Part shown: positions 15,145 through 22,394 of the stretch, one piece after another | Position numbering within the stretch: position 1 is the first letter of the stretch | How the letters are laid out: each line of letters starts with the position of its first letter | Assembly: GCA_036258735.1 (NCBI GenBank) | Contig: DATADC010000200.1 | Span: 1 to 38,445 of the forward strand | Source: JAPSGM01 sp036258735 | GTDB taxonomy: Bacteria; Chloroflexota; Limnocylindria; QHBO01 | Direction of reading: 5' to 3' | DNA: 38,445 nucleotides | Notes under the pieces: generated by a model | What the model was told of the DNA's origin: nothing | Database searches by the model: none | The model's input: the letters and a program-made list of their open reading frames with translations, nothing else | Program-made: the position numbers and the translations under genes

Positions 15145-16064
15145 GCGCTGGCTCCTCGCGAGGAAAGGCTGCTGGGCAGGTGCGGGTAGCGCGCAGCCGC
15201 CACGGCCACCTCCGCCGGACCGCACAGGCCACGCTCCTCGAGTGCCGCCAGGAACGCCGCCCGCTCCGCGATCTCGGACTCGAGCACATCGGGGTGCAGG
15301 CCCAAGCTCGCGGCCAGAACGGCATAGGCCTCCGCGTCGTGCACGAGGCGGCGATTGGCGCGGCCACCGTCGCTTGGCAGCACGGGTGGAACGGGCATCC
15401 GCTGCGCGCCGGTCAGGCGTGGCGACCGGCCGCCCTCGAGCTCGGCAAGGCGCACCGGCGCCAGGCGCCCTGTCGCATCGGTCCTCAGATGCCAGGCCTC
15501 CTCCACCCTGCGGTACATGCCGGCCGGCGTGCGGTAGGCGGAGTACTGCAGGTAGAGCGTCAGCCCTCCGAGGTCCGCGTCGCGGGCGCGAAGTTCCTCA
15601 CGCATGCAGGCGAGCGCCTCGTCCAGGGAATCGGCGTGCATGGTGGCGCCCAGGCCGTAGCCCGATCCCGCCAGCCGCAGCGCGGCGCGGGCGTTCGGCC
15701 CCCAGACGTAGATCGGCAGGTGATCGCTCATCTCGTTGACGAGCAGGTACCCGCGGTCGGGACCTATCTCATCGGTCCAGGTCATGTCCTGCGCCCAGCC
15801 GCGCAGGAAGATGCCAACGGTCTGGTCCGGCAGGAAGTCCACCAGGGCCGATAGCGTGGTTGTCTTGCCGGCCTGCGGCGCCTCGGAGGCGAGCATCACG
15901 CTGCGGCGGCGGGCCATCACCGCCCACAGCGTGGCCATCAGGCGGGCGTCAATGGAGCGGCTGGCCACGATCTCCACGGCGCTCATCGGCCTCGGCAAGG
16001 TCCAGTGGTATCCCCACCAGCCCTCGGGGAAGCGGTTGTACCACTCGACGAGGCCGCGATCCAT
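15141..16064 (-). CDS. P-loop ATPase resembling type II/IV secretion (VirB11/CpaF) ATPases
   Basis: I choose ATG 16064 (307 residues); TTG 16103 and GTG 16076 are in-frame alternatives. Walker A is APQAGKTT (62-69), Walker B ends in YLLVNEM (106-112, Glu111), and GATMHADS (139-146) is the His-box (GTxHA) of secretion ATPases. The N-terminal domain is only about 50 residues, much shorter than in CpaF or PilT, and about 130 residues after the His-box look unrelated. No pilin, prepilin peptidase or membrane channel gene is near. It is coupled by ATGA to the MoxR gene, so it more likely serves the MoxR/vWA machine than a pilus. I do not know its function. Confidence 0.75.
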   Translation of the reverse strand: MDRGLVEWYNRFPEGWWGYHWTLPRPMSAVEIVASRSIDARLMATLWAVMARRRSVMLASEAPQAGKTTTLSALVDFLPDQTVGIFLRGWAQDMTWTDEIGPDRGYLLVNEMSDHLPIYVWGPNARAALRLAGSGYGLGATMHADSLDEALACMREELRARDADLGGLTLYLQYSAYRTPAGMYRRVEEAWHLRTDATGRLAPVRLAELEGGRSPRLTGAQRMPVPPVLPSDGGRANRRLVHDAEAYAVLAASLGLHPDVLESEIAERAAFLAALEERGLCGPAEVAVAAARYPHLPSSLSSRGASA

Positions 16065-16112
16065 CGTGCCGGCCACGGTACGCGGGGGTGGACGGCGGCG
16101 CAACTGACGCGT

Positions 16113-16415
16113 TTACGACACTACCGAGGCAGATCCCTGCGAGGCCCGAGGCAGGGCGAGGGCCGTTGCCACGATATGGCGGCAGGCCTCCGGCACGTCC
16201 GTGCAGGAGCAGGTGTAGCCGAAGCGGTCGCCCGCGGTGAGCTCGACGCGTGCCGGCCCATCGGCGGCGTTGACTGTCGCGACGACGCGCTCGGGCGTGA
16301 CGGTCTCAAACACGACCACGTTGGCATCGGCCAGCGCCATGCCATCGGTCCAGCCGCGGGCATCGGCCAGGGCGCGCATCTGCGAGTGCGAGGTGAAGTC
16401 GGTCACGCTGGGCAT
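16113..16415 (-). CDS. SWIM zinc-finger domain protein (100 aa)
   Basis: A 100-residue protein starting at ATG 16415 behind AGGAG. The C-terminal half carries C69-x-C71-x6-C78-x-H80, the CxCxnCxH pattern of the SWIM zinc finger, followed by a helix IVATALALPR, which fits the beta-beta-alpha SWIM fold. The first 60 residues form strands (NVVVFETVTPERVVATVNAADG) as in other small SWIM proteins. SWIM domains bind nucleic acid or protein. In E. coli the yeh cluster groups a MoxR-type ATPase, a vWA protein and a SWIM protein. The same trio occurs here in one transcript, which supports a joint role. Confidence 0.82.
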   Translation of the reverse strand: MPSVTDFTSHSQMRALADARGWTDGMALADANVVVFETVTPERVVATVNAADGPARVELTAGDRFGYTCSCTDVPEACRHIVATALALPRASQGSASVVS

Positions 16416-16433
16416 CGGGCTGTCTCCTGTGAT

Positions 16434-17945
16434 TCAGACGCCGAGGGGGTTCACGGGCTTAGGACTGGTGCCGACCAGGACGGCCTTGGTCTCGGTGTAC
16501 AGGTCCAGCGCCTCCAGCGATTGCTCACGCCCGTAGCCGGACTCCTTGAAGCCGCCGAACGGGATGCCGGGGAACGCGACGAACGGCGTGTTGATGCCGA
16601 CCGCGCCGGACCGGATGCGCTGTGCCATGCGGTGGCCGCGCCCAGTGTCGCCGGTCCAGACGGTGGCGGCCAGCCCGTAGCGCACGTCGTTCGCCCAGCC
16701 GATGGCTTCTGCCTCGTCACTAAAGCGCTGAAGGGTGACGACGGGGCCAAAGACCTCCTCCTGCGCGATGCGCATCTGGTTGCTGACGCCGCCGATGACC
16801 GTGGGCCGGACGAACGCCTCTGCGTCGAGGCCCGCCGGCAGCAGTCCATCCACGGGGCCGCCGGTGAGGAGCTCCCCGCCCTCGTCGACGGCCGATTCCA
16901 CGAAGCCCAGCACGCGTCGGGCGTGCGCACGGCTGATGAGGCTGCCGACCTGCGTCTCGTCCGCCAGTGGGTCCCCCAGCCGGAGGGCTGCGGCCTTCTC
17001 CGTGAAGGCGGCCTCGAAACGCTCGTAGGCCTCGTCCTGCACCAGGATCCGGGACCGAGCCTCGCATGACTGGCCGGCCGAGTAGAAGATGGCCCACAGC
17101 GATCCCACCATGGCGGCGTCGAGGTCGGCGTCGGCGAAGACGATGTTCGGCGACTTGCCACCCAGCTCCAGGGAGATGCGCTTGAGGCTGTCTCCCACCA
17201 GAGCCGCGATGCGGCGGCCGGTCGCAGTCTCGCCGGTGAAGGCCACCTTGTCGACGCCGGGGTGGGTGACGAGTGCCTCGCCGGTGTCGCCGCCGGGACC
17301 GGTTGTGACGTTCAGGACGCCCGCCGGGATGCCGGCCTCCAGCGCCAGGGCGCCCAGGGCCAGGGCAGTCAGTGGCGTTGCGCTGGCGGGCTTCAGGACG
17401 AGCGTGTTGCCCGCGGCCAGGGCCGGAGCGACCTTCCAGGCCGCCATCATCAACGGGTAGTTCCACGGGATGATGGCGGCGCACACGCCCACCGGCTCGC
17501 GGAGGGTGTAGGTCACCACGGAAGGGTTGACCACGTGGGAGCGGCCGTAGAGGTGCTGGGCCGCTCCGGCGAAGAGCTCCAACGTGGCGACAGCGGTCTT
17601 GATTTCGGCGGCGGATTGCCACTTCGGCTTGCCGTTGTTGCGCGATTCGAGCGTGGCCAGCTCGTCGGTGCGCTCGTCGAGGAGCTGCGCCAGGCGGTTC
17701 AGCGCGCGGGCTCGCTTGGCCGGGCTGGTCTTGGCCCAGGCGCCCTCGAACGCTCCGCGCGCCGCAGTCACCGCAGCATCAACGTCCTCCCGGCCCGCGC
17801 GGGCTACGGCGGCCAGCTCCTCGCCGGTTGCCGGGCTAAACGTGCCGAAGGTGGCGCTCTCCGCGGCATCGCGGAACTCGCCGTTGATGAGCAGGCGCGT
17901 TTCGAAGGACGTGTCCCTGGGGCTGACCGTGGTGGCTTCAGTCAT
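16434..17945 (-). CDS. Aldehyde dehydrogenase (aminoaldehyde/betaine-aldehyde type)
   Basis: 503 residues from ATG 17945; an upstream in-frame extension runs through the repeat region and is not used. NAD(P)-dependent aldehyde dehydrogenase signatures: IIPWNYPLMMAAWKVAPALA with Asn162, LKPASATPL, the Rossmann loop FTGETATGRRIA (237-248; GETATG rather than the usual GSTxxG), Glu260 in LELGGKSP and the catalytic Cys294 in SAGQSCEARSR. It resembles the gamma-aminobutyraldehyde/betaine aldehyde group, which would fit oxidation of the aldehyde made from putrescine (inference from context). A TACCAT hexamer 7 nt before the ATG suggests leaderless transcription. It precedes the SWIM/MoxR block by only 18 nt, so it may be co-transcribed with it. 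Confidence 0.92.
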   Translation of the reverse strand: MTEATTVSPRDTSFETRLLINGEFRDAAESATFGTFSPATGEELAAVARAGREDVDAAVTAARGAFEGAWAKTSPAKRARALNRLAQLLDERTDELATLESRNNGKPKWQSAAEIKTAVATLELFAGAAQHLYGRSHVVNPSVVTYTLREPVGVCAAIIPWNYPLMMAAWKVAPALAAGNTLVLKPASATPLTALALGALALEAGIPAGVLNVTTGPGGDTGEALVTHPGVDKVAFTGETATGRRIAALVGDSLKRISLELGGKSPNIVFADADLDAAMVGSLWAIFYSAGQSCEARSRILVQDEAYERFEAAFTEKAAALRLGDPLADETQVGSLISRAHARRVLGFVESAVDEGGELLTGGPVDGLLPAGLDAEAFVRPTVIGGVSNQMRIAQEEVFGPVVTLQRFSDEAEAIGWANDVRYGLAATVWTGDTGRGHRMAQRIRSGAVGINTPFVAFPGIPFGGFKESGYGREQSLEALDLYTETKAVLVGTSPKPVNPLGV

Positions 17946-17958
17946 GGTCCGGATGGTA
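17946..17958 (-). promoter_or_regulatory. Leaderless-type -10 of the aldehyde dehydrogenase gene
   Basis: On the minus strand TACCAT (17958-17953) is followed by 7 nt and the ATG at 17945. Transcription starting 6-7 nt past the hexamer would begin at the start codon. No convincing -35 was seen. The spacing matches five other genes in this window. Confidence 0.5.
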
Positions 17959-18027
17959 CGCGCCCGCGGATACGAGTGCGCCAGGTCGCGTGCCCGTCGC
18001 TCGACTGCGGCTGCGTCGAGCCTGTTT

Positions 18028-18102
18028 GTGGGCCACAGGACGCGTGGGCCACAGGACGCGTGGGCCACAGGACCCGTGGGCCACAGGACCCGTGGACCAC
18101 GG
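18028..18102. repeat. 16-bp tandem repeat (4 full copies plus a partial) in a divergent promoter region
   Basis: The unit gtgggccacaggacgc occurs at 18028-18043 and 18044-18059. It then reads gtgggccacaggaccc at 18060-18075 and 18076-18091, and a degenerate partial unit follows at 18092-18102. Each unit contains GTGG-G-CCAC, a 9-bp odd palindrome. Copies 1-2 and 3-4 differ by one base, suggesting duplication of a pair or recent slippage. It sits between the divergent aldehyde dehydrogenase and GNAT genes. Unit and spacing are far too short for CRISPR. It could be a minisatellite or an array of binding sites. Confidence 0.85.
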
Positions 18103-18169
18103 CTCCACAACGGCCATGACGCGCGAGCCGACCCGGCCGACACCCGGGCTCGGGCCGCCACGCCATCGG

Positions 18170-18182
18170 TATGATGCCGGCC
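18170..18182 (+). promoter_or_regulatory. Leaderless-type -10 of the GNAT gene
   Basis: TATGAT (18170-18175) is followed by 7 nt and ATG 18183. The hexamer itself contains the upstream in-frame ATGs (18171 and 18174), which argues that ATG 18183 is the true start codon. Confidence 0.55.
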
Positions 18183-18794
18183 ATGCCCGGAGCCGAGCCG
18201 CGCCATCCCGACATGCTGCCCATGCTCCGCGGCGAGCTGGTGTGGCTGCGCGCCGCCGAGAAGGCAGACTTCATGGGCGACCCCCCGCCGGTCAACGACC
18301 CCGAGACCGGGCACCTCCTTGGCCTCAAGGTGCCGGTCGGCGCGGAGGGCGCCGCCGAGTTCGCGCAGATGGTCGTCTCGCAACAGGGCAAGACCATGTA
18401 TTCCTTCACGATCTGCCCGCTGGGCGAGCGGCGGGGCATCGGCAACGTGACGCTACGGGACATCGACCGCGAGAACGGCAGCGCCGAACTGTCCATCGTG
18501 ATCACCGACAAGGCGTTCCAGGACCGCGGGTACGGGACCGATGCGGTCAACTGCATCGTCGACGTGGGCTTCGGCGAGATTCGCCTGGAGCGCATCTACC
18601 TGTACGTCTTCGACTACAACCGGCGCGCCATCCGTGCCTACGAGAAGGCCGGCTTCCAGACCGATGCCACCCTGCGCCGCTCTCGGTTCCATCGCGGACA
18701 CCACCATGACGTCCACCTGATGTCGATCCTGCGCGGCGACTGGCTCAAGCTCGAGCGGCGCCGTGCCTGGGACCCGCCGGCATCGGGCAGTTAG
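18183..18794 (+). CDS. GNAT-family N-acetyltransferase
   Basis: 203 residues when started at ATG 18183; two ATGs just upstream lie inside the likely -10 and are rejected. The GNAT fold is visible. A beta4 strand/acetyl-CoA loop lies at AFQDRGYGTDAVNCIVDVGF (about 112-131; the QxRGYG loop binds the pyrophosphate of acetyl-CoA). RIYLYVFDYNRRAIRAYEKAGF follows, the typical N-x-x-A-x-x-x-Y-x-K-x-G-F ending of the RimJ/RimL-like group. It ends with a DVHLMSILRGDW strand common in these acetyltransferases. Substrate is unknown; RimJ-like proteins act on protein N-termini, but SpeG-like acetylation of polyamines would also suit the locus (speculative). Confidence 0.88.
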   Translation: MPGAEPRHPDMLPMLRGELVWLRAAEKADFMGDPPPVNDPETGHLLGLKVPVGAEGAAEFAQMVVSQQGKTMYSFTICPLGERRGIGNVTLRDIDRENGSAELSIVITDKAFQDRGYGTDAVNCIVDVGFGEIRLERIYLYVFDYNRRAIRAYEKAGFQTDATLRRSRFHRGHHHDVHLMSILRGDWLKLERRRAWDPPASGS

Positions 18795-18804
18795 GCTTGG
18801 CGGC
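18792..18804 (+). promoter_or_regulatory. Leaderless-type -10 overlapping the GNAT stop codon
   Basis: TAGGCT (18792-18797) begins with the TAG stop of the GNAT gene and is followed by 7 nt and ATG 18805 of the LLM oxidoreductase. No ribosome-binding site precedes the ATG, which supports leaderless expression from this site. Confidence 0.45.
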
Positions 18805-19794
18805 ATGACGAAGATCGGGTACGCATGCATGCTGGAGCAGTTCCACCCCAGCGACCTGCTGGGCTGGGCGGAGCAGGCGGAGGCGGCCGGCTTCGACGCA
18901 GGGTTCCAGGTCAGCGAGCACTTCCATCCGTGGACTCCGGAGCAGGGCCAATCGGCGTTCGCGTGGAGCTTCATGGGCGCCCTGGGCGAGCGCACCTCGC
19001 TGCCCTTCGGCACCGCGGTGACCTGTCCGGGCTTCCGCTACCACCCCGCGGTGATCGCCCACGCGGCCGCCACGCTGGGCGCCATGTACCCAGGACGAGT
19101 CTGGCTGGGACTGGGCGCCGGCGAGGCGCTGAACGAGCATGTGATCGGCGGCGAGTGGCCGGAGATCGGTGTGCGAAGCGCCATGCTTTTCGAGGCGATC
19201 GAGGTCATCGGTAAGCTCTTCAGCGGCAAGGTCGTGAAGCACGACGGCGAGTACTTCACCCTCGAGTCAGCCCGTCTGTACACCCGGCCGGAGCAGCCAA
19301 TCCCAATCTACGTGGCCACCGCCGGGCCGCTGAACGCGAAGCGCACGGGCAGGTACGCGGACGGAATCATCACCGTGGGCGCTGCGGACGAGAAGATCAA
19401 CATGCTGTGGGACAAGTTCCGCGAGGGTGCCGAGGAGGCCGGCAAGGACGCATCGGCGATGAAGACTCAGCTGCAGGTCCACGTCTCCTGGGCCGATACG
19501 CAGGAGGCGGCCGAAGAGCAGGCTCTGAAGGAATGGCCCAATGGCGGCATGCCGTTCCCCAAGCAGGACATTCGCAATCCCGAGGACTTCGCCAACATCG
19601 CGAAGCTGGTGCGGATCGAGAACTTCGCGAACCGCATGCTGATCAGCGCGGACCTGGAGGAGCACGCCGACGCTCTCCAGAGCTACGTGGACGTGGGCTT
19701 CGACGAGGTCTACCTCCACAACGTGGGGCGCAACCAGGCCGATTTCATAGCCGCCTTCGGCGAAAGGGTGATTCCACGGCTTCGACTCTCGTAG
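18805..19794 (+). CDS. F420-dependent LLM oxidoreductase, glucose-6-phosphate-dehydrogenase-like family
   Basis: A 329-residue LLM-class protein starting at ATG 18805. It matches the FGD-like branch (family TIGR03557): MTKIGYACMLEQFHPSDLL, GFDAGFQVSEHFHPW with SEHFHPW at 37-43, FGTAVTCPGFRYHPAVIAHA, LGLGAGEALNEHVIG and GPLNAKRTGRYADGIITVG. The GAGExLNE segment is characteristic of F420-dependent glucose-6-phosphate dehydrogenase and its relatives, where the Glu and the His in SEHFH contact substrate and cofactor. The real substrate may be a sugar phosphate, alcohol or aldehyde. Presence implies the cell makes coenzyme F420. Confidence 0.9.
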   Translation: MTKIGYACMLEQFHPSDLLGWAEQAEAAGFDAGFQVSEHFHPWTPEQGQSAFAWSFMGALGERTSLPFGTAVTCPGFRYHPAVIAHAAATLGAMYPGRVWLGLGAGEALNEHVIGGEWPEIGVRSAMLFEAIEVIGKLFSGKVVKHDGEYFTLESARLYTRPEQPIPIYVATAGPLNAKRTGRYADGIITVGAADEKINMLWDKFREGAEEAGKDASAMKTQLQVHVSWADTQEAAEEQALKEWPNGGMPFPKQDIRNPEDFANIAKLVRIENFANRMLISADLEEHADALQSYVDVGFDEVYLHNVGRNQADFIAAFGERVIPRLRLS

Positions 19795-19836
19795 GTCGGC
19801 TCGGGTTGTGCCGATTGCCGTCGCCGCCGCGAGCTG

Positions 19837-20256
19837 ATGCCACAGCTCACTGAAGCCGAGGCGCGGCAGCGCTTCGCCGACGCCCGCGTGGCGTACCTCG
19901 CGACAGTGCGCGCCGACGGGTGGCCTCACGTCGTGCCGATCGTGTTCGCGGTCGACGGCGACCTGATCTACTCCATTGCCGATCCCAAGCCCAAGCGCGG
20001 GCCGGACCTGCTGCGCCATCGGAACATCGCTGCCCACCCCGCGGTCTCGTTGATGGTTGACGAGTATCGCGAGCCGTGGGACGGCATCTGGTGGGTTCGG
20101 GCGGACGGCACAGCGCACGTCGTCGAGGAGGGCTCGGAGCGCGAGGCCGCCATTCGCCTGCTGCGCGCCAAGTACCCGGACTACGCCACCTGGACCACTC
20201 CGTTCGGAGCAGCCATGGTCATGGAGGTAGAGCGCTTCGCGTCCTGGACGCTCTAA
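19837..20256 (+). CDS. PPOX-class F420-dependent (pyridoxamine 5'-phosphate oxidase-fold) protein
   Basis: A 139-residue split-barrel protein, the usual length for this group. Key segments: ARVAYLATVRADGWPHVVPIVFAVDGDLIYSIAD with the LATV.ADG.PHVVP motif (20-35), KPKRGPDLLRHRNIAAHPAVSLMVD, and WWVRADGTAHVV. It resembles the family typified by Rv0121 (TIGR03668), classified as probably F420-binding. It lies directly after the FGD-like gene, as such proteins often do. The enzyme's reaction is not known; F420-dependent reduction of tetrapyrroles or enones is documented for relatives. Confidence 0.88.
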   Translation: MPQLTEAEARQRFADARVAYLATVRADGWPHVVPIVFAVDGDLIYSIADPKPKRGPDLLRHRNIAAHPAVSLMVDEYREPWDGIWWVRADGTAHVVEEGSEREAAIRLLRAKYPDYATWTTPFGAAMVMEVERFASWTL

Positions 20257-20289
20257 GTTCAGCGAGTCGCCCGCTCGGCGTCGTCACCT

Positions 20290-20396
20290 GCTCGCGATGT
20301 GAGCGGTAACTGCGCGAGCGAGGCCATTGAGCCTGAACCGCCGACCCTGTGAGCGGGCGATGCCGATTCGACCGTCGAAGCAGCGTTACCGCTCTC
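20290..20396. repeat. Inverted repeats in the convergent intergenic region
   Basis: Between two converging genes (20257-20435) a 7-bp hairpin arm pair lies at 20290-20296 and 20313-20319. A longer-range inverted pair, gagcggtaac at 20301-20310 and gttaccgctc at 20385-20394, overlaps its loop. The two pairings exclude or nest with one another. There is no U-tract on either strand. It may help end both transcripts; no gene is visible here. Confidence 0.4.
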
Positions 20397-20435
20397 CACA
20401 CGAGCGGCTGGCAACAACCGGGCGTCACCGCCCTG

Positions 20436-21665
<1,230 letters not shown>

Positions 21666-21678
21666 GGGAGCGATGCTA
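21666..21678 (-). promoter_or_regulatory. Leaderless-type -10 of the thiolase gene
   Basis: On the minus strand TAGCAT (21678-21673) is followed by 7 nt and GTG 21665. The 7-nt spacing argues for the GTG, not the adjacent ATG, as first codon. Confidence 0.5.
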
Positions 21679-21707
21679 GCACCGGCTCGCCGAGCGCCCG
21701 GCTGCGG

Positions 21708-22265
21708 CTAGAACGAGGGCGGCGTGAGGACGAACAGGACGCGTGCCCGTGACGGCCCGGGGTTCTCGTTGCGGTGCGCGATCCTGCTCGAGTAGCGGAT
21801 GGCGTCGCCCTCCTCCAGCCGGTAATGCTCGTCGCCCACCCACAGGTCCAGGCAGCCCTCGAGGATGACCAGGCACTCCTCGTCAGACTCGTGCGCGTAC
21901 GCCTCCGGGCCGGTCCCACCCCCCGGTTCGATGACCGATTCGATGACCTGCAAACGGGCATTGGGCCCGTCGGTGAGGAACTCGTCGCGGGCATCCAGCC
22001 CCGGATAGCCCACCGAGCGCCGGTCCGCCCGCCGAACCAGGTGCGCCTGCGGTCCGGCGCCCTCGAGCAACGCGCCGATGCTGGTGCCCAGCGCCATGGC
22101 GATGCGGCGGAGGGTCGCGATGGACGGGCTGGCAATGTCGCGCTCGACCTGCGAGAGGAAGCTCTCTGTGACCCCTGCCCGGTCGGCGACGGCGCGGAGC
22201 GTCATACCGCGCCTCTGCCGCGCGCGCCGCAGGCTGTGGCCGATCAGCGTCTCGTCAGCGGGCAT
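21708..22265 (-). CDS. XRE-cupin transcriptional regulator (PuuR-like)
   Basis: 185 residues from ATG 22265. The N-terminal XRE helix-turn-helix (about 8-65) has LRRARQRRGMTLRAVADRAG, TESFLSQVERDIASPSIATL and the following IAMALGTSIG. The C-terminal cupin_2 domain (about 100-185) has HESDEECLVILEGCLDLWVG and DAIRYSSRIAHRNENPG. This layout is that of PuuR, the putrescine-responsive repressor of E. coli. It is divergent from an FAD amine oxidase and a polyamine-type SBP with two permeases, so local control of that locus is likely. Residues before about 35 of the linker look specific to this protein. Confidence 0.9.
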   Translation of the reverse strand: MPADETLIGHSLRRARQRRGMTLRAVADRAGVTESFLSQVERDIASPSIATLRRIAMALGTSIGALLEGAGPQAHLVRRADRRSVGYPGLDARDEFLTDGPNARLQVIESVIEPGGGTGPEAYAHESDEECLVILEGCLDLWVGDEHYRLEEGDAIRYSSRIAHRNENPGPSRARVLFVLTPPSF

Positions 22266-22278
22266 GGGCGCGATTCTA
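22266..22278 (-). promoter_or_regulatory. Leaderless-type -10 of the XRE-cupin regulator
   Basis: On the minus strand TAGAAT (22278-22273) is followed by 7 nt and ATG 22265. The site lies immediately next to the divergent oxidase promoter, so a regulator bound here could act on both. Confidence 0.55.
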
Positions 22279-22293
22279 GGCCCTGCCCGGCCA

Positions 22294-22323
22294 TTGACCG
22301 CCGCCCGGCGACCGGCATAGCAT
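22294..22323 (+). promoter_or_regulatory. Sigma-70-type promoter of the oxidase/transporter locus
   Basis: TTGACC (22294-22299), an 18-bp spacer and TAGCAT (22318-22323). The predicted start near 22330 leaves a leader of about 65 nt before ATG 22395. It is divergent from and adjacent to the regulator promoter (22266-22278). Confidence 0.6.
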
Positions 22324-22394
22324 CCGGCACGGTCTTAAGTTGTACTTCAGAGGCTAGTTTGCGTGTAGGTTCCGCGGCTCCTGTCGGCTGGTGG

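Noticed and set aside
18028..18102. Tandem repeat as a CRISPR array
   Set aside because: Units are 16 bp and contiguous, without spacers, and no cas gene is present.
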